Below are positions 1 through 5,418 of a stretch of 6,545 nucleotides of DNA, piece by piece. The notes below the pieces were generated by a model. The model was not told the DNA's origin, ran no database searches, and was given only the letters and a program-made list of their open reading frames with translations. This DNA comes from Glacieibacterium sp038211965. Its GTDB lineage: Bacteria; Pseudomonadota; Alphaproteobacteria; Sphingomonadales; Sphingomonadaceae. The position numbers and the translations under genes were made by a program. The DNA lies in the NCBI GenBank assembly GCA_038211965.1, contig JBBQVB010000130.1, positions 1-6,545 on the forward strand. The letters run 5' to 3'. How positions within the stretch are numbered: the first letter of the stretch is position 1; every line of letters begins with the position of its first letter.

Positions 1-661
1 GGTTCTTCTCGTCGGTCGGGTCGGGGTTGTGGTTGGGGAAGGCTCCGTCGACCTCGGTGAACAGCAGGTTGTGTGTGCCGGGCAGGCGCGTGACCAGCCG
101 CTCGACGACCGGCCCGGCGACGCCGTTGCCGCAGTCCCACGCGATGGTGAAGGGCCGCGCGTCGAAGCCCCGGACGAGCCGGTCGACGTAGCGGTCCATG
201 ATGTCGAGGGTTTCGTGCGTCCCCGCGCCCGTAGCCCAGTCGCCCGTCGCCGCCGCCGCGCCGAGCGCGCGGATGTCCGCCCCGAAGAATGGTCCCGTGC
301 CGAGCATCATTTTGAAGCCGTTGTAGTTGGGCGGATTATGGCTGCCGGTGATCATCACCCCGCCGTCGCACGCCAGCTCGTTCACCGCGTAGTAGAGCAT
401 CGGCGTCGGACCGAGGCCGATCCGCACGGCATCGATGCCGCTGTCGTTCAGCCCTTCAACGAGCGCTGCCTCGAGCCCCGGCGACGAGGTCCGCCCATCG
501 TAGCCGACCGCGACCTTGTGCCCTTCTGCGCGCGCGATCCGCGTCCCGAAGCTGCGCCCGATGGCATAGGCGTCGGCGGTGCCGAGGGTCTCGTCGATGA
601 TGCCGCGGATGTCGTATTCGCGCAGCGTCGTCGGGTCGAAATCGTGGCGGCTGGCAGTCAT
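1..661 (-). CDS. Phosphomannomutase/phosphoglucomutase, N-terminal 220 residues (partial)
   Basis: This is the 5' part of an alpha-D-phosphohexomutase; the 3' half lies beyond position 1. The family interconverts hexose 1- and 6-phosphates in the cytoplasm and supplies mannose-1-P or glucose-1-P for GDP-mannose, LPS and exopolysaccharide synthesis. The frame has no stop from 661 to the edge. Visible features are LREYDIRG at residues 13-20, GYDGR at 53-57, the catalytic loop TGSHNP at 105-110 with the phosphorylated serine at 107, NGFKM at 114-118, and FPNHNPDP at 208-215 in domain 2. Serine 107 lies almost exactly where it does in the roughly 460-residue AlgC/PMM-PGM enzymes. The metal loop (DGDGDR type) should lie in the missing part. 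The ATG at 661 is chosen because GGAGA lies five bases ahead of it. The gene starts 86 bp after the TonB receptor with no terminator between, so cotranscription is possible. AlgC/ManB/CpsG-type naming cannot be settled from this half. Confidence 0.93.
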   Translation of the reverse strand, partial: MTASRHDFDPTTLREYDIRGIIDETLGTADAYAIGRSFGTRIARAEGHKVAVGYDGRTSSPGLEAALVEGLNDSGIDAVRIGLGPTPMLYYAVNELACDGGVMITGSHNPPNYNGFKMMLGTGPFFGADIRALGAAAATGDWATGAGTHETLDIMDRYVDRLVRGFDARPFTIAWDCGNGVAGPVVERLVTRLPGTHNLLFTEVDGAFPNHNPDPTDEKN

Positions 662-666
662 GCGGG

Positions 667-671
667 TCTCC
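667..671 (-). promoter_or_regulatory. Ribosome binding site of the phosphohexomutase gene
   Basis: On the minus strand GGAGA lies five bases before the ATG at 661. It supports that start and is the clearest Shine-Dalgarno match in the window. Confidence 0.65.
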
Positions 672-747
672 GGGAGCGGGCGGATGCGTCTTGCACCGCC
701 GGGGCACAAATCGCCAGTCGCTGCTTCGCTCCGCCGTTGGGGTAACT

Positions 748-2763
748 TCAGCGCAGCGCGGCGCGCATTCCGAGCCACAGCGTGCGCGGTGTGCCGAGGT
801 CGCGCCTCCCGTCGGCGGCAAGGCCCGACACGACCGCGACGGCGAAGACGTTCTCGGCGCGCGCTTCGATTTCGATGCCGCGCGCCACCGTCAGCCGCGC
901 GGTGGCATCGACGGTCAGCGCCGACGGCAGCCGCCGCGTTTCGAGGTCGTCGTCGAACTGCGCGCCGGAGTAGCGCGCGCTGAGCGACGCGGCGGCACGC
1001 GCACCGGTCCAGGCGACGCTGCCGCTTGCCGCGACCGTCGGCGACTGCGCCGGGCGGCGGCTGTCGAGTTCGGCGGCGAGGCCCGAACCTTCGACGCGCG
1101 GGTCGGCGAGGCTCAGCGACGCCGTCAGCCGCCACGCGGCGAGGTTCAGCGCGGCTTCGGCCTCGACACCGCGCACGCGCACCGCGTCGACGTTCTGGCG
1201 GACGCGGTAGACGCCGCCCGCCGCGACGACACCGACCTGCGGGAAGGTCCCCGGCCCGCGCCCGGCGGTGACGTTGGCGATCGCGCCGCCCAACCGGTTT
1301 TCGTACGCCGTCACCGACAGGCGCGCACCGGGCAGCGGCCGCCAGTCGATGCCGCCTTCGATGCCACGCAGCTTTTCGAGCCCCAGGCCGGGGTTCGCCG
1401 CGGTCGCATCCGCCCCGACGCGGAACGGCCGGTAGAGTTCGTTCGGGGTCGGCAGGCGGAAGCCGGTGTACGCCACGCCGCGCACGCCGAGTGCCGCCAG
1501 CGGTGTCCACACCAGCCCCGCGCGCGCCGTCGGCTGCCAGCCGTCGCGCTGCGGGGTGAAGATTGCCTGCGTCACCGCACCCGTCGCCGCGTCGCGCTCG
1601 ATCAGCCGTCCGTCGGCGATCGACCAATGGTCGGCACGCACCCCGCCAGTCAGCAGCCACGCGTCGGCAATGCGCCAGCTATCCTCGGCATAGACGCCCA
1701 CGACGCGGGTCGCGCCGCCCGCCTCGCGCAGGCGAGTGAAGGCGTTGCCGATGTAGCGGAACCGCTCGTGCGTCGTACCGTCGGCACTGCGGACGTCGGC
1801 GCCGAGCTGGAAATCGTGCGCGCTGCCGACCGGCGGGCGGAGTTCGAGCTTGCCGCCGACACCCGTGGCCGGGGTATTATATTGGTCGAGCGACGGCGTC
1901 GCACTCGCCCGCCCCGGCGCAACCGCGACGAAGCCCGAGGCGAAGCGGCGCGCCTGGACGTAGGCGAGCGCCTCGAAGCCCCAGTGCCCGCGACCCACCA
2001 CGCGCAGGCTCGCATCTGCCCCCCGGCTGTCCGACGCCGTCCCCGCGATACCGCGCAGCCGGTCGTCGACGAAGACCAGCCCGCTCGCCTGCACCTCGAC
2101 GTTGTCGGTCAGCGGCACGACGGCACGCAGCGCAAGGCTCGTCGAGCGGTACGACGCGGGGATATCGACCGCACCGCGCTGAGTGTCGGGGATCAGGACG
2201 TAGCCGTCGCCGCGATCGTGGCGCGCGCTCAGCGTCACGAAGCCGCCGCCGAGCCGCGCCGCGCCGCTGCCTGCGACTTCGACCGCCCCCCGGCTGCCGT
2301 ACGCCGCGCGCGCCGCCAATTGCGGCAGGTCGGCGATGCCCGCACTGAACAATTCGATCGTGCCCGCCACCGCGCCCGCGCCGAACGCCCCCGCGCCGCC
2401 GCCGCGCGTCACGCGCACCGCGCCGAGGCGCTCGGGCGACAGCGCGCTCCACGCGATATAGCCTGCGAACGGATCGGCCTGCGGGACGCCATCGAGCAGC
2501 ACCAGCGCGCGCGACGAGGCATTGCCGCCGAGCGCGCGCAGCGTTGCGCCCTGGCTCGTCGGGTTGGCGGCGCGGCTGTCGCTGCGGCGGAACTGCGCGA
2601 ACCCCGCGACATCGCGCAGCACGTCCTCGAGCCGCCCGCTGGCGTCGCCCGTCAGCCGTTCGCGGTCGATGACCGTCCGGCTATAGGCCGCCGCTCCGGC
2701 AGGCGCGGGCAGCGCCGTCCCGGTGACGACGATTTCGGCTGGCGGAGGCGGCAACGCGGGCAC
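748..2763 (-). CDS. TonB-dependent outer-membrane receptor, substrate unknown, no visible signal peptide
   Basis: The product is a plug-and-barrel receptor that would import a scarce ligand (siderophore, cobalamin, saccharide or similar) using TonB energy. Residue numbers here count from an in-frame ATG at 2871. A proline run (PPPP, 41-44) precedes the TonB box EIVVTG at 46-51. The plug spans roughly 64-175, with RLEDVLRDVAGF (80-91), LVLLDGVPQADPF (123-135) and a Gly/Ala-rich end before GTIEL (170-174). The rest, to 707, has the alternating pattern of a 22-strand barrel and ends in RTLWLGMRAALR. Length is normal for the family. The start is unresolved: ATGs at 2871 and 2838 lie inside the upstream MarR-GNAT gene and yield an Arg/Trp-rich N terminus. 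The GTG at 2763, used here, starts just before the proline run. None gives a signal peptide or has a clear Shine-Dalgarno. The family call is firm; substrate, start and functionality are not. Confidence 0.88.
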   Translation of the reverse strand: MPALPPPPAEIVVTGTALPAPAGAAAYSRTVIDRERLTGDASGRLEDVLRDVAGFAQFRRSDSRAANPTSQGATLRALGGNASSRALVLLDGVPQADPFAGYIAWSALSPERLGAVRVTRGGGAGAFGAGAVAGTIELFSAGIADLPQLAARAAYGSRGAVEVAGSGAARLGGGFVTLSARHDRGDGYVLIPDTQRGAVDIPASYRSTSLALRAVVPLTDNVEVQASGLVFVDDRLRGIAGTASDSRGADASLRVVGRGHWGFEALAYVQARRFASGFVAVAPGRASATPSLDQYNTPATGVGGKLELRPPVGSAHDFQLGADVRSADGTTHERFRYIGNAFTRLREAGGATRVVGVYAEDSWRIADAWLLTGGVRADHWSIADGRLIERDAATGAVTQAIFTPQRDGWQPTARAGLVWTPLAALGVRGVAYTGFRLPTPNELYRPFRVGADATAANPGLGLEKLRGIEGGIDWRPLPGARLSVTAYENRLGGAIANVTAGRGPGTFPQVGVVAAGGVYRVRQNVDAVRVRGVEAEAALNLAAWRLTASLSLADPRVEGSGLAAELDSRRPAQSPTVAASGSVAWTGARAAASLSARYSGAQFDDDLETRRLPSALTVDATARLTVARGIEIEARAENVFAVAVVSGLAADGRRDLGTPRTLWLGMRAALR

Positions 2764-2794
2764 GCAGCGGCTCGTAGCACGCGCCGCGCGCGGC

Positions 2795-3757
2795 TCAATC
2801 CGTCGCCACGTGGCGCATCGCCACGTCGCAGCGCGCATAGCGCGCGCCGTATTCGGCCATGATCGCGGCATCGTGGACGAAGCCGAGCTTTTCGTAGAGG
2901 TGGATCGCCGCCCCCGACCGGCGGTTGCTGAGCAGGTACAGGGTCTCGGCGCCCATCGCCTGCGCCCGCGCGATGACCGCCGCCAGCAGGAACTCGCCCG
3001 CCTTGAGACCGCGCGCCGCCGCCAGCACGCCCATCTTGGTCAGTTCGAAACGACCGTCGCCGGTCTTCTGCAAGGCGCACGCCCCGACGATACCCGCACC
3101 GGCCGCCTCGACGAACAGGATCGCACCGCCGGGGTCGACGATGCGCGCGCGCGGATTGTCGAGGACGTCGCGGTCGGTGTCCTCGAGAACGTACATCGCC
3201 TCGATCCATTCGGCGTTGATGGCGCGGAACGCGGGGGCGAGGTCGTCGTGGAAATCGCGGATGGTCAGCGCCGGCGGCGCGACGGCGGCTGCTCGGGCGG
3301 CAAGCGACGTCTCGGCAAGCCGGGCTTCGATCACCGAGATCTGGTCGAGCAGCGGCCCGTCGAGACCGTCGAGGACCGACGCGACCGCCCCGGCGACCTG
3401 GGGCCAGACGGCGAGTTTGGAGCGCAGCAGCGCCGCCTCGCCCGCCGGGGTGAGCGAGATCGTCTTGTGGCGCTGGTCGCGGCCAAGACGACTGACGTCG
3501 ACAAGGCCGATCACCACGAGGCGCGACACCGCGCGCGTCACCGTCGGCTGGCTCAGCCGCAGCGCCTCGGTCAGTGCGCCGATGGTCTGCGGGCCGTAGC
3601 GGTCGAGGGTTGCGAGCAACGGGTACTGACTCGGCTGGACCGGCAGCCCGGCGGTCTCGGCAATGCGTGCGACATCGGCCTGCATCGTCTCGGCGAGCCG
3701 CCGCAGACGGCTGCCGAGAAACAGTTCGCCGTGCAGCGTTACGACATCGCCGAGCAT
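2795..3757 (-). CDS. MarR-type regulator fused to a GNAT N-acetyltransferase
   Basis: This 320-residue protein joins two domains. Residues 1 to about 150 form a MarR-type winged helix: a helical dimerisation segment, an HTH near 58-82 (IGALTEALRLSQPTVTRAVS) and a charged wing at 87-103 (DVSRLGRDQRHKTISLT). From about 165 to 317 is a GNAT acetyl-CoA-dependent acetyltransferase, with the cofactor strand and loop at 238-258 (KMGVLAAARGLKAG) and the closing motif LYLLSNRRSGAAIHLYEKLGF at 273-293, given here as a region. In the cofactor loop the usual RGxGxG/A reads R249-G-L-K-A-G254, with lysine at the middle glycine. Such fusions are a known protein class; their substrates are mostly unknown. 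The ATG at 3757 has GAGG five bases upstream and follows a probable operator, so autoregulation is likely. The receptor gene follows immediately and may be under the same control. Acetylation target and ligand cannot be read from the sequence. Confidence 0.93.
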   Translation of the reverse strand: MLGDVVTLHGELFLGSRLRRLAETMQADVARIAETAGLPVQPSQYPLLATLDRYGPQTIGALTEALRLSQPTVTRAVSRLVVIGLVDVSRLGRDQRHKTISLTPAGEAALLRSKLAVWPQVAGAVASVLDGLDGPLLDQISVIEARLAETSLAARAAAVAPPALTIRDFHDDLAPAFRAINAEWIEAMYVLEDTDRDVLDNPRARIVDPGGAILFVEAAGAGIVGACALQKTGDGRFELTKMGVLAAARGLKAGEFLLAAVIARAQAMGAETLYLLSNRRSGAAIHLYEKLGFVHDAAIMAEYGARYARCDVAMRHVATD

Positions 3758-3762
3758 CCGAG

Positions 3763-3766
3763 CCTC
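3763..3766 (-). promoter_or_regulatory. Ribosome binding site of the MarR-GNAT gene
   Basis: GAGG on the minus strand lies five bases before the ATG at 3757. It agrees with the MarR domain beginning at this methionine. Confidence 0.55.
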
Positions 3767-3767
3767 G

Positions 3768-3797
3768 AATATTGCAAGCTATATTGCAAGCAATATT
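3768..3797. promoter_or_regulatory. Probable MarR operator: tandem 12-bp repeat with embedded palindrome
   Basis: AATATTGCAAGC at 3768-3779 is followed directly by TATATTGCAAGC at 3780-3791, then by AATATT at 3792-3797, which begins a third copy. The second unit and what follows form a perfect inverted repeat, ATATTGC-AA-GCAATAT (3781-3796). A second inverted repeat pairs AATATTGC (3768-3775) with GCAATATT (3790-3797). MarR proteins typically bind AT-rich palindromes of this size overlapping their own promoters. This one sits 10-40 bp ahead of the MarR-GNAT start codon and is far richer in A/T than anything around it. That the adjacent MarR-GNAT protein binds here is inference. Confidence 0.7.
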
Positions 3798-3818
3798 TCT
3801 AGACTAGCCGCCGGTCAA
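3790..3818 (-). promoter_or_regulatory. Probable promoter of the MarR-GNAT gene
   Basis: On the minus strand TTGACC (3818-3813) resembles a -35 box. After a 17-base spacer comes TATTGC (3795-3790), a weak -10 box. The -10 overlaps the palindromic operator, so a bound repressor would block polymerase. Transcription would start near 3783, leaving a leader of about 25 nt. The -35 is only 40 bp beyond the helicase stop. The -10 matches the consensus at only three positions. Confidence 0.42.
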
Positions 3819-3857
3819 GCGTGATCTGATAGTGGCGCGGCGCGGCTGCGGTACGCC

Positions 3858-5201
3858 TCAGCGTCCGCGCTGGCGCAGCGGGTTGACGACGACGCGCGGG
3901 TCGCGCGGCGGACGTCCGCCACCGGTCCCGCCGCCGCTGTTGCGCCCGCGACCGCCGCCGGCACCGCCGGCACCGGCCCGACGGCCCGCCATCGATTGCG
4001 GATGACGCTCCTCGCGCACCGGCTGCGGCGATGCGCGCTCGACCTTGGCGGCTGCCGAGACGAGGGCGCGGAAGTCCTGCGGCAGTGGCAAGCGGGTGAT
4101 CTCCTGCCGCGTCAGCTTCTCGATGTCCTTGAGGTACGGCTTCTCGTCGTCGGCGCAGAACGCTACCGCCTGCCCCGCCGCGCCGGCGCGCGCGGTGCGG
4201 CCGATGCGGTGGACATAGCTCTCGGGGACGTTGGGCAGCTCATAGTTGAAGACGTGGCTGACCGCGTCGATGTCGATGCCGCGCGCCGCGATATCGGTCG
4301 CGATCAGCACCTTGACCTTGCCGGCCTTGAAGTCGCTCAGCGCGCGCTCGCGCTGGCCCTGGCTCTTGTTGCCGTGGATCGCGGCGGCGGTGATCCCGGC
4401 ATTGCCGAGCTGGCGGACGACGCGGTCGGCGCCGTGCTTGGTGCGCGTGAACACCAGGCTGCGCTCGACACCGGGCTTCTTGAGCTCGAGCTGGAGCAGC
4501 GCGGGCTTTTCCGACTGGTTGACGAAGATCACCGCCTGATCGACGCGCTCGGCAGTCGTCGCGGCGGGCTTGACCGAGACCTTGGCGGGGTTGGTCAGGA
4601 ACTTCGCCGCGAGTTCCTCGATGGCGCGCGGCATGGTGGCCGAGAAGAACAGCGTCTGGCGGACCTTCGGGACCATCGTGACGAGGCGCTTCAGCGCGTG
4701 GATGAAGCCGAGGTCGAGCATCTGGTCGGCCTCGTCGAGGATCAGCACCTCGACGGTGCGCAGCGTGATCGCGCCGCGGTCGATGAGGTCGATCAGGCGG
4801 CCCGGGGTGGCGACGAGAACGTCGACGCCCTGCGCCATCGCGCGCTCCTGGCGGTTGATCGGGACGCCGCCGAACACCGTCTCGACGCGCAGCTTCATGA
4901 ACTTGCCGTAAGCCTGAAAGCTCTCGGCGATCTGCGACGCAAGCTCACGCGTCGGCGCGAGGACGAGGCAGCGGACGTGGCCGCGCGACAGGCTGCGCGG
5001 TGCGGCGGCGAGGCGGTGCAGCGTCGGCAGCGCGAATGCGGCAGTCTTGCCGGTGCCGGTCTGCGCGATGCCGCAAAGGTCGCGGCCCTGCATGACGATC
5101 GGGATCGCCTGGCACTGGATCGGGGTGGGTTCGGTATAGCCCTTGGCGTCGAGCGCGCGGGCGAGGGGGTCGGCAAGGCCGAAATCGGCGAAATAGGTCA
5201 T
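3858..5201 (-). CDS. rhlE: DEAD-box ATP-dependent RNA helicase, RhlE type
   Basis: This cytoplasmic enzyme unwinds short RNA duplexes using ATP; bacterial RhlE-type proteins act in ribosome assembly, RNA decay and cold adaptation. All family motifs are present in the 447-residue product: Q motif GYTEPTPIQ (21-29), motif I AQTGTGKT (46-53), Ia PTRELA (83-88), Ib TPGR (132-135), II DEAD (156-159), III SAT (187-189), IV LVFTRTK (249-255), V ATDIAARGID (301-310) and VI HRIGRTARAG (331-340). After about 380 the chain becomes basic and ends in a Gly/Arg-rich tail (about 407-436), a typical flexible RNA-binding extension. The ATG at 5201 is preferred because the conserved FADFGLADPL region follows at once. 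An in-frame GTG at 5243 would add 14 unconserved residues. Neither start has a strong Shine-Dalgarno; a weak GAG lies nine bases before the ATG. A long leader with possible hairpins precedes the gene. RhlE is the best fit; other DEAD-box subfamilies are less likely. Confidence 0.94.
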   Translation of the reverse strand: MTYFADFGLADPLARALDAKGYTEPTPIQCQAIPIVMQGRDLCGIAQTGTGKTAAFALPTLHRLAAAPRSLSRGHVRCLVLAPTRELASQIAESFQAYGKFMKLRVETVFGGVPINRQERAMAQGVDVLVATPGRLIDLIDRGAITLRTVEVLILDEADQMLDLGFIHALKRLVTMVPKVRQTLFFSATMPRAIEELAAKFLTNPAKVSVKPAATTAERVDQAVIFVNQSEKPALLQLELKKPGVERSLVFTRTKHGADRVVRQLGNAGITAAAIHGNKSQGQRERALSDFKAGKVKVLIATDIAARGIDIDAVSHVFNYELPNVPESYVHRIGRTARAGAAGQAVAFCADDEKPYLKDIEKLTRQEITRLPLPQDFRALVSAAAKVERASPQPVREERHPQSMAGRRAGAGGAGGGRGRNSGGGTGGGRPPRDPRVVVNPLRQRGR

Positions 5202-5243
5202 GGAAACAAGCTCATTCAGAGCGGTCGCGCGCCTGTCGGTCAC

Positions 5244-5271
5244 GCGAACGCGGGTTCGCTGACGACCCGCG
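5244..5271 (-). repeat. Two overlapping, competing inverted repeats in the helicase leader
   Basis: A 7-bp stem with a nine-base loop (5249-5255 with 5265-5271) and a 6-bp stem with a four-base loop (5244-5249 with 5254-5259) share bases, so only one can form at a time. Both are perfect pairings of mostly G-C. They lie just ahead of the alternative GTG at 5243 and 43-70 bases ahead of the preferred ATG. Confidence 0.45.
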
Positions 5272-5310
5272 TGATGAGGGTGGCCTTGGGGGCATGCGGC
5301 TGAGGAGGGG

Positions 5311-5330
5311 TCGGGAAGCCGGGCTTCCGA
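5311..5330 (-). repeat. Inverted repeat in the helicase leader
   Basis: GGAAGC (5314-5319) pairs with GCTTCC (5323-5328). The stem can be extended by three pairs (TCG with CGA) if one G is bulged. No run of T follows on the minus strand, so it does not look like an intrinsic terminator for the upstream M56 gene. Confidence 0.4.
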
Positions 5331-5372
5331 TCACGCACCCGTCCTGGCGGGCAATCCCGCTGACGCAGGGGC

Positions 5373-5401
5373 CATATGGTGCAGTGCGGCGCGCAAGTCA
5401 A
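5373..5401 (-). promoter_or_regulatory. Probable sigma-70 promoter of the helicase gene
   Basis: TTGACT (5401-5396, five of six consensus bases) and CATATG (5378-5373, weaker) are separated by 17 bases on the minus strand. The pair lies just after the stop of the M56 gene at 5419 and points towards the helicase. It suggests the helicase is transcribed separately from the M56 gene. Confidence 0.45.
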
Positions 5402-5418
5402 CGCGCTGCGGACTGCGG

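Larger units (their letters stand above)
5202..5366 (-). other. Long 5' leader of the helicase gene with possible hairpins
   Basis: If transcription starts about 7 bases past the -10 at 5373, the helicase mRNA has an untranslated leader of some 165 nt. It contains a hairpin at 5311-5330 (GGAAGC paired with GCTTCC around a three-base loop). It also contains two overlapping, mutually exclusive hairpins: CGCGGGT (5249-5255) with ACCCGCG (5265-5271), and GCGAAC (5244-5249) with GTTCGC (5254-5259). Long structured leaders are known for cold-induced RNA helicase genes elsewhere. A regulatory role here is inference. Confidence 0.35.

Noticed and set aside
29..745. 238-codon open frame on the plus strand at the left edge
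   Set aside because: It is antisense to the phosphohexomutase, whose catalytic TGSHNP loop and start are clear on the minus strand.
691..2862. 723-codon open frame on the plus strand, antisense to the receptor
   Set aside because: Its Arg/Ala/Asp-rich sequence has no domain pattern and mirrors the codon bias of the receptor gene. Long antisense frames are expected at this G+C content.
2723..3802. 359-codon open frame on the plus strand, antisense to the MarR-GNAT gene
   Set aside because: The minus-strand frame encodes two recognisable domains with a Shine-Dalgarno and promoter. This frame has none of these.
3798..3857. Terminator after the helicase stop
   Set aside because: I found no stable stem with a following T-run, so read-through into the MarR-GNAT gene cannot be excluded.
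5212..5295. 27-codon open frame in the helicase leader ending 10 nt before the ATG at 5201
   Set aside because: It has no Shine-Dalgarno and is Arg/Ser/Pro-rich as expected by chance. It could be an upstream regulatory frame, but nothing beyond its position supports this.
3996..5303. 435-codon open frame on the plus strand, antisense to the helicase
   Set aside because: It is the reverse-complement shadow of a gene with every DEAD-box motif. The product is low-complexity and resembles no family.
5311..5330. Hairpin as a terminator for the M56 gene
   Set aside because: No T-run follows on the minus strand, and the hairpin lies downstream of the likely helicase promoter.
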